DNA of 61,841 nt from Methylobacter sp. BlB1. GTDB lineage: Bacteria > Pseudomonadota > Gammaproteobacteria > Methylococcales > Methylomonadaceae. The DNA is taken from assembly GCF_015476545.1 (NCBI RefSeq), contig NZ_JADMKV010000024.1:1-61841 (forward strand), read 5' to 3'. Positions 24,806 through 32,752 of this stretch are shown one piece after another. The notes beneath the pieces were generated by a model. The model worked only from the letters and a program-made list of their open reading frames with translations. It was not told the origin of the DNA and searched no databases. The stretch's first letter is position 1, and every line of letters begins with the position of its first letter. Both the position numbers and the translations under genes were made by a program.

Positions 24806-25438
24806 TTATCTCAAACAAAGGCTCTCACAGGGGGTGCCATCGCCATCTTTATCTAAAGAAGCAACGCCACAAGCAAGATATTGCTTCGCTTCTTCGCAAG
24901 AACTCATTTGCTTGCAATAACGTTTCGAACCACATGAGCTACCAGCTGATTGTTTGGCCGCCACTGGCTTAACTTTACCGCCATGACGATATTCCCAGGG
25001 TGGCACTGGGTTCGGATCGGCCCAAAGCCCAAGTCTGGCTTGTTTGGCGTTAGCTTCAAGCTGCAACAGCGTATTGTCGTGAGCATACTGCCGGTACACC
25101 CAAGCCATCCCCTGCTCTACTTGCTTTCTGTTGACATTAAGATTGTCAACGAACACAGTGCCAACTATCCGGCCATACCGATCGACAGCTTCTTTATCGA
25201 CCAGTACATGTTTGTTAAACGCCATGTCGGACAAAGACTGCTTCGATTTTTGCCCGAATGCTTGCTGGCTCTCAGGGGCATCAATTTGCGCAATTCTTAC
25301 TTTCAAGGTTTTATTGCCTGCCACAAGCAAAGTCAGCGTATCGCCATCGTGTACGCCAACGACTCTTCCTTCAAGGCGCTCAGACGCTAATGCGTAGTTT
25401 CCTAACAGGAAAAAGAGAATCAGTATTTTGTTCAGCAT
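24806..25438 (-). CDS. Secreted thermonuclease-like protein with excalibur motif
   Basis: 210 residues. A signal peptide (KILILFFLLGNYALAS, cleaved near residue 19) is followed by the staphylococcal-nuclease fold: VVGVHDGDTLTLL, VRIAQIDAPESQQAFG (catalytic R and D), DRYGRIVGTV and ARLGLWADPNPVPPWEYR. The C-terminal KDGDGTPCESLC is an excalibur-type calcium-binding motif with paired cysteines upstream (SSCGSKRYCKQMSSC). A periplasmic or secreted Ca-dependent nuclease; on plasmids such enzymes often travel with transfer or defence genes. Confidence 0.88.
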   Translation of the reverse strand: MLNKILILFFLLGNYALASERLEGRVVGVHDGDTLTLLVAGNKTLKVRIAQIDAPESQQAFGQKSKQSLSDMAFNKHVLVDKEAVDRYGRIVGTVFVDNLNVNRKQVEQGMAWVYRQYAHDNTLLQLEANAKQARLGLWADPNPVPPWEYRHGGKVKPVAAKQSAGSSCGSKRYCKQMSSCEEAKQYLACGVASLDKDGDGTPCESLCLR

Positions 25439-25460
25439 ATTTATTTTTCTTAGTTAATGA

Positions 25461-25688
25461 TCAATGTTTTTGTCCAGTTGTTGGCAAGCTACGCCGCTCT
25501 CGACTGAACAATTTTTTGTATGTGGCTGGCGTAACCAGAAGACTACATTCTTCACAGATTCTGTGAGCAGCTTCGGGGTAATCTTGCCACCACCATCTGC
25601 TATATCGATGTCCACCACCTCAACATTCTAACGCCTCCTTTAAGCTTTCTTTTATATCTTTGGGATGATAGGGTCCAACAATGAACAG
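25461..25688 (-). pseudogene. Remnant coding sequence with in-frame stop
   Basis: Directly after the stop of the next gene upstream (25689) the same frame continues LFIVGPYHPKDIKESLKEAL, meets TGA at 25620-25622 and goes on GGGHRYSRWWWQDYPEAAHR, then ICEECSLLVTPATYKKLF and LPTTGQKH. Both pieces look protein-like and together resemble the tail of a small plasmid protein with a cysteine pair. No start codon is present. I read it as the decayed 3' part of a longer gene. Confidence 0.4.
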
Positions 25689-26207
25689 CTAGCCCAAGGG
25701 ATGTACCAGCTCGATCAGCATCCAGTCCAGAACACTTTGCTCAAATTCCTTGCAGGAACTTCTACGGGCCAGTAATGCCGCCGCCCGGTCCCTGAGTTTC
25801 CTTGGTAGCGGATCATCAACCTGTCCAGGCGGAAGATGGATAATTTCCCGTACCATATCGTCTGCGATGGAAGTCACAAAACCCAAGCTGTCCAGCTCCT
25901 TTTTAACGGCAGCTGCCGAATGTGATTGTTCTCCATGCAAAATGTCCTTAATGGCCTCGTGAGTTTGCGTCGGTATGATCCACCAGTCACCATGCTTGCG
26001 CGGCCAGTACCAGCCCCATCCATCTTGGTCAAGGCCAATACCGGTCTGCTTAAGATTCATTGCCCGGTGGCCGCAGCAACCCAGCATGACGCCTAACGAC
26101 AGTCGCAATGGCACTGTTTTGTCTTGGATGTCTGCTTTGGCGAGACCTTGAAGCCTGGGAGATCGACCGTGCCGAAAACTATTGTAGTAGAGGGATTCAA
26201 TGCACAT
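25689..26207 (-). CDS. Unknown protein, possibly truncated
   Basis: 172 residues. The middle is rich in tryptophan (DQDGWGWYWPRKHGDWWIIP) and the C-terminal half is helical (KKELDSLGFVTSIADDMVRE, RDRAAALLARRSSCKEFEQS). The N-terminal ~35 residues look non-native, so the real start may be further in. In-frame coding continues beyond the stop (see 25461-25688). No family recognised. Confidence 0.45.
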   Translation of the reverse strand: MCIESLYYNSFRHGRSPRLQGLAKADIQDKTVPLRLSLGVMLGCCGHRAMNLKQTGIGLDQDGWGWYWPRKHGDWWIIPTQTHEAIKDILHGEQSHSAAAVKKELDSLGFVTSIADDMVREIIHLPPGQVDDPLPRKLRDRAAALLARRSSCKEFEQSVLDWMLIELVHPLG

Positions 26208-26230
26208 TTAGTTGACTTGTTTCTGTGAAG

Positions 26231-26260
26231 CAATTGTAGGAGGGCGCTCTCCTACAATTG
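26231..26260. terminator. 12-bp perfect hairpin at a gene end
   Basis: CAATTGTAGGAG, loop GGCGCT, CTCCTACAATTG: twelve perfect pairs overlapping the stop region of the gene ending at 26252. No long T run follows. The arm TGTAGGAGGGCGCT recurs on the minus strand at 26963-26976. Likely a transcript-end hairpin. Confidence 0.55.
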
Positions 26261-26503
26261 AAACATCGGCCTATTATATACATTCTCACTACCCTCTTCT
26301 TCACACCAATCATCAAGTAACGCATCGCAATCAATTTCAGCCTTAGCTTCCGGTTGTTGCTGTATATATGTTCTGTTCTTCATATTCTCCACATCATCGT
26401 ATGCTTTTTTGGCATACAGGAGTGCATATCGGGTGCTGCTCATTATTTCTGCGAATCTTTTTGCATACCGGTTAATCCATTCTTCTTTATTTATCACTCT
26501 CAT
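26252..26503 (-). CDS. Unknown acidic protein
   Basis: 83 residues from the ATG at 26503 (GGAGAAGCAG before it), overlapping the upstream gene by 17 bp; the longer frame to 26572 is not needed. MRVINKEEWINRYAKRFAE and a tyrosine-rich helix (YALLYAKKAYDD), then an acidic DCDALLDDWCEEEG. Part of a three-gene coupled run 26986 to 26252. Function unknown. Confidence 0.55.
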   Translation of the reverse strand: MRVINKEEWINRYAKRFAEIMSSTRYALLYAKKAYDDVENMKNRTYIQQQPEAKAEIDCDALLDDWCEEEGSENVYNRPMFQL

Positions 26504-26729
26504 CTGCTTCTCCGGTATATTCTGCATATAACCAGTGGAGTCTACTATTGGAATCGAATGACACTCCGCCAACTCTGATTGTCACCCCGGCCTTACCGGT
26601 CCCGACCTTACCGGTTCCAAGATAGCGTCCTGATTCGTCCCAAGCATTTACGATTCTGCCTGGCAATGGTCGCACCATTGGGTAGAAATCACATTTCTTA
26701 CCATTGATTTGTAAACTGCTCATTTTCAT
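26487..26729 (-). CDS. Unknown beta-rich protein
   Basis: 80 residues; mostly strands (LQINGKKCDFYPMVRPLPGR, GRYLGTGKVGTGKAGVTIRV), resembling a small SH3-like or oligonucleotide-binding barrel, but no family can be named. Starts as ATGA overlap with the gene upstream and overlaps the gene downstream; clearly one operon. Confidence 0.55.
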   Translation of the reverse strand: MKMSSLQINGKKCDFYPMVRPLPGRIVNAWDESGRYLGTGKVGTGKAGVTIRVGGVSFDSNSRLHWLYAEYTGEADESDK

Positions 26730-26986
26730 TCTCCCGCTTGTTTTTCCTTGATGTCGAAGTGCTCACCTTCAATGCCGTACAAAGATTTGATATCTGCTTC
26801 AGTTTCACCCCTGCTTCTGATACATTTTATGCAACTCGGGCAAATTCCCCAGCCGATATCTTGATCATGCCATTGACGGCCCGTAGTCCGTACGCCACAA
26901 TGTGCGCACTTGAGGGTTTTTATTTTTGATGATGGGGTTCTAAGCCCTACTAAGTAATAAAGCGCCCTCCTACAGCAAGCCCGCAA
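26726..26986 (-). CDS. Zinc-ribbon protein, unknown
   Basis: 86 residues as the longest frame. Cysteines CAHCGV and CPSCIKC about 22 residues apart form a probable zinc ribbon (residues ~27-55). The first 25 residues (MRACCRRALYYLVGLR) look unlike a natural N-terminus; a later start is likely. First gene of the 26986-26252 operon. Confidence 0.5.
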   Translation of the reverse strand: MRACCRRALYYLVGLRTPSSKIKTLKCAHCGVRTTGRQWHDQDIGWGICPSCIKCIRSRGETEADIKSLYGIEGEHFDIKEKQAGE

Positions 26987-27012
26987 CCGGAGTTACGGGC
27001 AGTCGAGCTTGG

Positions 27013-27288
27013 TTAAGCGTTTACGCTGTCCCGTAAGACTTTCGCCGGCGTGACTTTGACGATCTTTTTGGCTGGTGAGGTAAACATCTCGCCTGTGCGC
27101 GGATTGCGGCGTTCTGAAGCAGTACGTTCGCTTACCTTGAATTTACCGACATCCTGAAGCGTGAATTCGCCGTTGGTTGTCACTTCATCTTTGATGATTG
27201 TGGCCAAGGATTTCAATACGCCTTCCACCTGTTTCTTGTTTAGATTATTTTCTTCGGCGATCTTGGCAATTAACTCGCTTTTGTTCAT
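27013..27288 (-). CDS. HU-family histone-like DNA-binding protein
   Basis: 91 residues, the standard HU/IHF length. MNKSELIAKIAEENNLNKKQ, FTLQDVGKFKVSERTASERRNPRTGE (motifs GKF and RNPRTGE) and AKKIVKVTPAKVLRD identify it. The RNPxTG turn tips the minor-groove-inserting arms. Plasmid HU proteins bend DNA in replication, partition and recombination and may compensate for changes in host supercoiling. AAAGAAAAAA before ATG is a weak ribosome binding site. Confidence 0.93.
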   Translation of the reverse strand: MNKSELIAKIAEENNLNKKQVEGVLKSLATIIKDEVTTNGEFTLQDVGKFKVSERTASERRNPRTGEMFTSPAKKIVKVTPAKVLRDSVNA

Positions 27289-27336
27289 TATTTTTTCCTT
27301 ACTTATTAAAAACGGAATATTCCGGAAAAGATTTAG

Positions 27337-27636
27337 CTACGCCACTTGGGGTATCTGTCTACTATTATTGAGTATAGCTTTGGTATGAGCAATGAACCGT
27401 GTGAACGATTTGAGGCAATTGATGGATTTGGGTTCTTTATAGATAACCAAAATCTGAACGGCGGAAATATCCTTCAGTGTGAAAACAGCACTTCCGTCGC
27501 GAAAGACGAGCTTGATATCCTGTTTGCTTTTGCGCAGGATGTAATATTCCTGACCTTTGTATCGGGCACGCCCCATGATGATGTTTTGTGTGGGTGAAAT
27601 CGGCAAGCTTTTGCCAGTTTGCTCAGCTGTAGACAT
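27337..27636 (-). CDS. Unknown small protein
   Basis: 99 residues from the ATG at 27636 (GGGGA 6 nt before it); the longer frame to 27708 is unlikely. MSTAEQTGKSLPISPTQNI then RARYKGQEYYILRKSKQD and KLVFRDGSAVFTLKDIS: a small beta-rich domain and a basic tail. Family not recognised. Confidence 0.55.
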   Translation of the reverse strand: MSTAEQTGKSLPISPTQNIIMGRARYKGQEYYILRKSKQDIKLVFRDGSAVFTLKDISAVQILVIYKEPKSINCLKSFTRFIAHTKAILNNSRQIPQVA

Positions 27637-27776
27637 TTTAATCCCCAAAATAGGTAGCCTCTGAAGCCCGAGGCGCAGCGCAAGCATCACAAATGCCTGC
27701 ACTTCCATTATCTACAGCTCGAAGAAAACGCAAGCCGGTTCCGGGCGTTTTTTTGATAAAAATGATTTATGCACAT

Positions 27777-27821
27777 TGGCCGCGTGGGGGCTCTTCTTAA
27801 TGCCCCCCGAAAAAGCGGCCA
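27777..27821. other. Nested hairpin at the 3' side of the iscB remnant
   Basis: TGGCCGC (27777-27783) pairs with GCGGCCA (27815-27821) and inside it GGGGGC pairs with GCCCCC. It lies about 45 bp beyond the iscB remnant end. A shorter hairpin with flanking T runs (AACGC..GCGTTTTTTT, near 27726-27753) is beside it. Subterminal hairpins of this kind mark ends of IS200/IS605-type elements, the usual carriers of iscB; boundary assignment is inference. Confidence 0.45.
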
Positions 27822-27863
27822 CTGTGTATAAATCCTCAACAGCTTTTAAATAAAGCTTAATGC

Positions 27864-28369
27864 TTAAACGAAATCGACATCAGTGTGGAATAGCGCCTTG
27901 AATAAGGTATTGCGCGTGGCGCTGACTGAGGCGGCATCACGAAGCGGTCTTTTAGATTTGGCCAGAATCTGCTTTAACAGCTCCGGCTTGCGTTTCAAGA
28001 ACAGCTCGACCGGCAGTTGGCCTTTCTTCCGGTTGCAGCACCGACAGGCCAGTGTCAGGTTGGACACCCGGTCCGGACCGCCGTTGCTGCGGGCGACAAT
28101 GTGTTAGACTTCCAGCGGCACGTTCTCGATACCGCGATAGGTGCATTGCCGGCCCCACTTTTCCAGCAGGTATTCACGCACTTCAAAGCCGGCCAATTCC
28201 CCTTGCTGATACTCGATGCCCAAGATGTCCGGATTCTGCATTTTCTGCATGTCGAACTTAACCCGCTCGACGGCCAGCGAGTCGCCCCGCATCCAGCGGC
28301 GCAACCGATTCACCCAGCTCATCGTCGACTCCACCCGATGCTGCTTTTGTCCAAAACAAATACTGCCAT
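27864..28369 (-). pseudogene. iscB: Decayed IscB nuclease gene
   Basis: The ATG at 28369 begins MAVFVLDKS, the canonical IscB start, then the frame breaks: the RuvC-I/RRXRR and bridge-helix region is deleted. In another frame the protein resumes WVNRLRRW, VERVKFDMQKMQNPDI, LGIEYQQGELAGFEVREY and LLEKWGRQC, then meets TAA where E of the HNH motif VEHIV should be (GAA to TAA). It continues HIVARSNGGPDRVSNLTLAC and CNRKKGQ, ending early at 27864. An internal deletion, frameshift, nonsense change and C-terminal loss make it non-functional. First zinc-type cysteine pair also altered (CTYRG). Confidence 0.82.
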
Positions 28370-28640
28370 TCAAACTCCAAAATAAACTGCCCTTACGGGC
28401 TTGGTAACGGAGGCCGAAGCCTCGCTCCCCTCGGGAATGTGCCACACCGGACCGGCCTTCGCCGCTGGCCCGACCTTCGGCGCTTACCCTGACGTCAGCA
28501 TGATCGGGCCTACAGAGGCCGACACTGAGGAAGCATGCCGGAGCGGGTCTTTACCCTGTGTGTCACGTAGCGGATTGGCTACCGCTCTCCCTGGTCAGAT
28601 TGAGCTTTCACAAGCTCCGGCCTTCAGGCCAGGGTGGTTG
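28370..28640 (-). ncRNA. Omega-RNA region of the IscB element
   Basis: The ~270 bp directly 5' of the iscB ATG have no coding frame and are rich in inverted repeats such as GGCCTGAAGGCC, GAGCTTGTGAAAGCTC and GAGCGGTAGCCAATCCGCT on the minus strand, followed by CCGAGGGGAGCGAGGCTTCGG. In IscB systems the omega-RNA is encoded here and ends at the gene. It seems intact although its nuclease is deleted. Family position and structure-rich sequence support the call; I did not compare it with a covariance model. Confidence 0.65.
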
Positions 28641-28890
28641 ACACTCTACGGCCAGTAATAGAAGCATTGGCAATTACATAGATAGGAATCCCAAAAAGTG
28701 ATGCAAATATAGCGACTATAGCTAATGCTAATGATGGGCCGTCGTTATAGATCGACACCCCAACAAGTACCCATGCGCCAATGCACGTCGCAATAATGAG
28801 CGTTCGCGCAACGTGAGCGAGTCGAGCAGACCACAAATCACGGCAATTGATTATTTTTCGTGCATCCGAAAAACTAAGCTGTTTGCTCAT
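28624..28890 (-). CDS. Small two-helix membrane protein
   Basis: 88 residues with two hydrophobic segments at about 29-48 (TLIIATCIGAWVLVGVSI) and 53-74 (LALAIVAIFASLFGIPIYVI) after a soluble N-terminus. The last residues (RRVSTTLA) overlap the presumed left end of the IscB element, so the original C-terminus may have been cut by that insertion. Upstream lies the repeat cluster 28916-29055. Function unknown. Confidence 0.55.
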   Translation of the reverse strand: MSKQLSFSDARKIINCRDLWSARLAHVARTLIIATCIGAWVLVGVSIYNDGPSLALAIVAIFASLFGIPIYVIANASITGRRVSTTLA

Positions 28891-28915
28891 AAAAATTCCT
28901 TATTCAAGTGGTTTC

Positions 28916-29055
28916 AGTATGAAACTTTATTACTTAATCTTTTGTTGTCGATAGGTTTTTATACTGAATCGGTATGATACTTTATTTTTCAATCGCCGAT
29001 TTCGCAACGGTAGAATGCAACCTACAGCGCGGCTCAGTATATCTTTATTACTCAC
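28916..29055 (+). repeat. Three-copy cluster of the dispersed repeat
   Basis: AGTATGAAACTTTATTACT (28916-28934), GGTATGATACTTTATTT (28971-28987) and CAGTATATCTTTATTACTC (29035-29053). The whole 140 bp resembles 60383-60521 in order and spacing, including a TTTTTCAATCGCCGATTT versus TTTATCGACCGCAGATTT stretch. It separates the helicase stop from the small membrane-protein start. Confidence 0.7.
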
Positions 29056-30596
29056 TCACAATCAGCGGCTTCTTGAGCATCATACTGATTGCGGGATAAA
29101 TACGAAAGCAAGTCAAAGTTTAGCTGGAGGGTCTTTTGGGCGCGAGTGATGGCGACATACAGGATGTTAAGATCTTCACTGATCTTTTTCAGTTCTTCGT
29201 TTCTGGCTTGCTCATTCAGTTTCGACATATCCTGAATTTCGCAAAGCTCTATGTAATCATCGTCTAATTGAACATGAGGAAATTCCAGCCCTTTTGCTTT
29301 GTGAGCCGTGCTTAATACGACATCGGCAGATTCCAGATCAAATGCTGCACCGACCTTCCCTTTTATCTTGTCGATTATTTCGGGTATCTGATCACCGTAA
29401 TCCTCTGCGATTTTGCACCGAGGTTTTAATTCAGGATCGCCAACCTGATCGACATACAGCTTTAATTCCATAAAATCGGTAAAAGACCGGATAAATGGAT
29501 CTCGGATCAAATCGAACTTCCGTTTCCAGAGATAGTAGACATCCAGAATCTGGTCAAAGCGATAACCTTCACTGCCCCCAACATGCCACCACGTTTTTTG
29601 GTGATTGATCGCCTGGGTCGTATGAGAAAAAACACCGGCATTTGTCCGGCTAATCACTGTGCGTTGAGTATCTTCAGCGATATTGCCAAGTCGATCTTCG
29701 CCCCCCAATCCTCGAACGAAATGGGTTGCGCCTCTGATGGCTAATACAAGATTTGCAATTCTCGCAATATTTTTGCCAAACCGGAAAGACCCGGTCAGGT
29801 AGTGAACAACCGCTCCTCTACTGGCCGCATAACTCAATGCATTCTTTGCGCCACGCCAGCCATAAATAGCTTGGAAATCATCTCCAACCAGGGTGATTTT
29901 CCCGCGCTGCTTGAAAATAATCGACATGGTGCAGCTGTTCATGTCCTGCGATTCGTCAACCAGAAATTCATCGTAGCCGGACAGGACAGGATTGGATAAT
30001 TGAAACAGTTTAAGATAGCCGTCGTGTAGCATCCCGACTGTGCCATCTTGCACATCAATCATTTTTGTCCATAGTTTTCGAGCTTGAAAGATAACGAGTT
30101 GTTTGACAGCGATTTCATCAAGCCCCAGAATCTTTAATAGACGCGTATAATTTTCGTTAATGTGCTTCGCCTGAATTTCCGTATCCGTTGAGTAAAGAAA
30201 CTTAGTCAAGGTCTCAAGCACGACGGATGCTATGACCAGGGTATCGTTTTGAGGACCGTAATAGCCAATTTCCCGATTCAGCTCCTTGCTGATCCCTAAA
30301 GCATTGGCAACCTCATACGGTTTGAGACTGCTGACCAGCTTGTGCTGGTATTGGACCCCGGTATACCTGTAAGCCAGTGCATGAGAGGTCACAGGTTTTA
30401 CGCTCGTTCCTCTGAATTTTATTTCGGCTTCTTTCTGTACCGATTTATTCAGGACGATATAAAGCATACGAACATTTTTTCTAAGCTTGGCATAGCCAAG
30501 CAACGTCGATGTTTTTCCAGTCCCGGCCAGCGCCTTAACGACCGTTAAAGGCGCATTTTCTTTAATAATAATTACTTGTTCGCTGGTGTAGTCCAT
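29052..30596 (-). CDS. UvrD/PcrA-like SF1 DNA helicase
   Basis: 514 residues, shorter than UvrD (~720) and without its long 1B/2B inserts. Motif I ALAGTGKTSTL (23-33), Ia TSHALAY, motif II FLVDESQDMNS (~213), motif III LVGDDFQAIYGWRGA (~240), motif V STAHKAKGLEF (~440) and VI LYVAITRAQKTL (~485). A 3'-5' translocating helicase that may remove proteins or unwind recombination intermediates during plasmid replication. GAGGAAAAA precedes the ATG. Confidence 0.9.
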   Translation of the reverse strand: MDYTSEQVIIIKENAPLTVVKALAGTGKTSTLLGYAKLRKNVRMLYIVLNKSVQKEAEIKFRGTSVKPVTSHALAYRYTGVQYQHKLVSSLKPYEVANALGISKELNREIGYYGPQNDTLVIASVVLETLTKFLYSTDTEIQAKHINENYTRLLKILGLDEIAVKQLVIFQARKLWTKMIDVQDGTVGMLHDGYLKLFQLSNPVLSGYDEFLVDESQDMNSCTMSIIFKQRGKITLVGDDFQAIYGWRGAKNALSYAASRGAVVHYLTGSFRFGKNIARIANLVLAIRGATHFVRGLGGEDRLGNIAEDTQRTVISRTNAGVFSHTTQAINHQKTWWHVGGSEGYRFDQILDVYYLWKRKFDLIRDPFIRSFTDFMELKLYVDQVGDPELKPRCKIAEDYGDQIPEIIDKIKGKVGAAFDLESADVVLSTAHKAKGLEFPHVQLDDDYIELCEIQDMSKLNEQARNEELKKISEDLNILYVAITRAQKTLQLNFDLLSYLSRNQYDAQEAADCE

Positions 30597-30689
30597 TTTT
30601 TCCTCATTAACTTAAGAGTTGCTGTCAGGTTCTCACAGCTTTTAGAAAATGCAACTACACCAGTGTGATTTGGGGGCGATCAGAATCCC

Positions 30690-31142
30690 TCATTCCAGAA
30701 TGGCATCCTCGAATTTGATTATTAATCTTGATGCGTTCTTACGCTGTCCATAAGGAATTACCTCGTAACAACCGGCTTCGTGAATAGAGATACTCTCTAT
30801 AACGCCCAAATTTAACCGAGTCGAAACAGGAAATGGAGGCTCAATATTATTTTCTTCAAGCCATTTTTTCCGGGACTTACTTAACTCTGACTCGACATGA
30901 TCCTTCATTTTGTCCAGGCCGTTCACCATATTCACATCAATGTCATAGCCCATATTTTCTTCTAAGAATTTGGCTAATTGATAACCATTAGGCATATTCG
31001 AATCAGAATGCAGCCAGTTCAGCCATGCACGGGTTAGATCATCTTCAAACCTGCCTGTTTTTCCCATTTGCTCTGCTGTTTTAGCGGCGGCATTAATTAC
31101 CATGAGTGTTCTTATCTTTGGTGCTGGGGGATATTTTTTCAT
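30690..31142 (-). CDS. Unknown cytoplasmic protein
   Basis: 150 residues, charged and helical in the first half (RTLMVINAAAKTAEQMGKTG, LARAWLNWLH-like, YQLAKFLEENMGYDID) and beta-rich at the end (ISIHEAGCYEVIPYGQRK). It lies upstream of the SF1 helicase on the same strand with a 93-bp gap. No family recognised. Confidence 0.55.
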   Translation of the reverse strand: MKKYPPAPKIRTLMVINAAAKTAEQMGKTGRFEDDLTRAWLNWLHSDSNMPNGYQLAKFLEENMGYDIDVNMVNGLDKMKDHVESELSKSRKKWLEENNIEPPFPVSTRLNLGVIESISIHEAGCYEVIPYGQRKNASRLIIKFEDAILE

Positions 31143-31209
31143 TTTTGTTGTGATCCCGTCCTGGATGGGTTGGTTAACCTAACATTAGGAGATTTTTTCT
31201 CTCCATTGC

Positions 31210-32250
31210 CTAAAAAAATGATTTTGATCTTTCTTGTCCAAAAAACCAATCGCCGTCAAACTTAATTAACTGTTGGTCACAGATAAAATCAAATTCAGCT
31301 ATAGGATTGAGCAGTTTCCCTTCATTTTTCATTAGGAAAAAGTTTCCCATCAGTGAATCACAGTAATAGCATCCATTCGACAAATAAGCAGAACCAACTG
31401 TTTTACTGTATCGTTTTTTAATTGAACCTATGCCAAATTTTGCTAGTTTACTGTTTTTAATATTCTGAAGAATCAATTCGCGAATATTTCTATCTGAAAA
31501 ACTTCTGGCGGATATAAATACATCATTTTTATAAAACAACACTTCTTTGATGATTTTTGTTTGTTTTTTGCATTTCCAGCATCTGATAGATTCAGGTCTA
31601 ACCTTAGCGGTCAATTGATCTCCTTCAGAGGGTAACCATTTAAGCCGACCTTTAAACATTCCCAGTATAAATTCCTCAATGGACACTCCAAATTGAGGGA
31701 CAGATAAGGATTTTGTTTCTTTGTTTTGCCTTATTCCAAAAACAGGCACATCTTTTCCAAAGGAAAAATCATGCTTGAAATATTCTTTGTTGCCACGCAA
31801 TCGGTATATCCAGGCGCACCTGATACCAGATTCTTTATATTTTTTTGATCGCCTTATAAACTCGTCATTGGTTTGAGTCGACCACTGTACTTCAAATACA
31901 AGCTTAGCGTTGCCTCTGGTGCAAAACACATCAGCTATCCATGTTTCACCAGATGATGTTTTTCCCTGCTTTTCAGTAATTACTTGCCAACCTTCTGATA
32001 ACGCTATTTTGGCTATTAATGTTTTCAAATAAAGGTGCTCTGGCGTCTCAGGCGCTGACGTACATTCACCTTGTTTGCTATGAGCAAAAAAATAATTGTT
32101 AAGTTTGCTAGTTTTTGGCACAGCATGACTATCACAGCAAGGCATTATCAGCTTTAAGTCTTTATGACTATTTTTTAAAGCTTGCCAAGCTTCGTTATCG
32201 TAGTCATACGAATAAATATTTGTATTATCTAATATTGCTCTAATTGACAT
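31210..32250 (-). CDS. CoiA-like nuclease/competence-family protein
   Basis: 346 residues. N-terminal DSHAVPKTSKLNNYFFAHSK with a histidine-cysteine zinc-like region, then TPEHLYLKTLIAKIALSEGW, and the PD-(D/E)xK-type core TWIADVFCTRGNAKLVFEVQWS (D..., E-x-Q), all in the order seen in CoiA-like proteins. A C-terminal CWKCKKQT pair and CYYCDSL suggest another zinc site. Such proteins act on recombining or incoming DNA. Three tandem ACTTTATT repeats stand 30-95 bp upstream. Confidence 0.75.
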   Translation of the reverse strand: MSIRAILDNTNIYSYDYDNEAWQALKNSHKDLKLIMPCCDSHAVPKTSKLNNYFFAHSKQGECTSAPETPEHLYLKTLIAKIALSEGWQVITEKQGKTSSGETWIADVFCTRGNAKLVFEVQWSTQTNDEFIRRSKKYKESGIRCAWIYRLRGNKEYFKHDFSFGKDVPVFGIRQNKETKSLSVPQFGVSIEEFILGMFKGRLKWLPSEGDQLTAKVRPESIRCWKCKKQTKIIKEVLFYKNDVFISARSFSDRNIRELILQNIKNSKLAKFGIGSIKKRYSKTVGSAYLSNGCYYCDSLMGNFFLMKNEGKLLNPIAEFDFICDQQLIKFDGDWFFGQERSKSFF

Positions 32251-32278
32251 TATTGGTTATCTGCCATGCCATATAAAT

Positions 32279-32347
32279 ACTGTAAGTTGACAATATAGTT
32301 TCATACTTACAATAAAGTGTCATACTGAACAATAAAGTTTCATACTG
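32279..32347 (-). repeat. Three tandem 20-bp iteron-like repeats
   Basis: On the minus strand: AGTATGAAACTTTATTGTTC, AGTATGACACTTTATTGTA and AGTATGAAACTATATTGTCA follow each other with no gap. They end about 30 bp before the CoiA-like start, so they occupy its promoter. Best-preserved tandem copies of the dispersed family. Confidence 0.75.
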
Positions 32348-32363
32348 GATGTGGTCTGACATT

Positions 32364-32630
32364 TCAGTCATCGGCATCCATTCGTATTCCAAAAAAGTCT
32401 CTAAGCGTCATATCGTGGAGGCATGGCAAGTGTTTGACGCACAGGCCCAGCATATCTGCGCCTGGATTGGAGCGCGCTGGATTTAGCCTGTTAGAAAACC
32501 TTTGCAACTCCTGTCTGCTGGGCTCATTACCGTGAATAGCGATGTAAAGATCACGAAGCGAACCCGCGCCTTTAATCACATCCGTTGCGGCCTTTATGTA
32601 TTGATCACCAGTTTCTGTCTTCTTGGGCAT
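32364..32630 (-). CDS. Small regulator-like protein, divergent from PAPS-like gene
   Basis: 88 residues from the ATG at 32630, which has the strong site AGGAGG; the frame is open to 32765 but the extra part is unlikely. MPKKTETGDQYIKAATDVIK, SLRDLYIAIHGNEPSRQELQ and RFSNRLNPARSNPGADML resemble a helix-turn-helix regulator. It is transcribed away from the PAPS-reductase-like gene, and two palindromes lie between them, as expected for a repressor that controls both. Confidence 0.6.
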   Translation of the reverse strand: MPKKTETGDQYIKAATDVIKGAGSLRDLYIAIHGNEPSRQELQRFSNRLNPARSNPGADMLGLCVKHLPCLHDMTLRDFFGIRMDADD

Positions 32631-32674
32631 AGCGCCTCCTGTTTCTTTCGGCTGAGAATACAGGCTTTTCGCGC

Positions 32675-32743
32675 GCATATCAAAAATGATTTGCAAAGGG
32701 AGGGGTATAAGGCTATATTTGTATATCAAAGATGATATACAAA
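32675..32743. promoter_or_regulatory. Two palindromic operators between divergent genes
   Basis: Operator 2 is a perfect inverted repeat, TTTGTATATC (32718-32727), AAAGAT, GATATACAAA (32734-32743). Operator 1 is a diverged copy, GCATATC (32675-32681) with GATTTGC (32688-32694) around the same AAAAAT-like centre, followed like operator 2 by AAAGG. They are 46 bp apart, so on the same face of DNA within error. Operator 2 reaches the ribosome binding site of the PAPS-like gene. Confidence 0.65.
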
Positions 32744-32752
32744 GGCAGCGAA

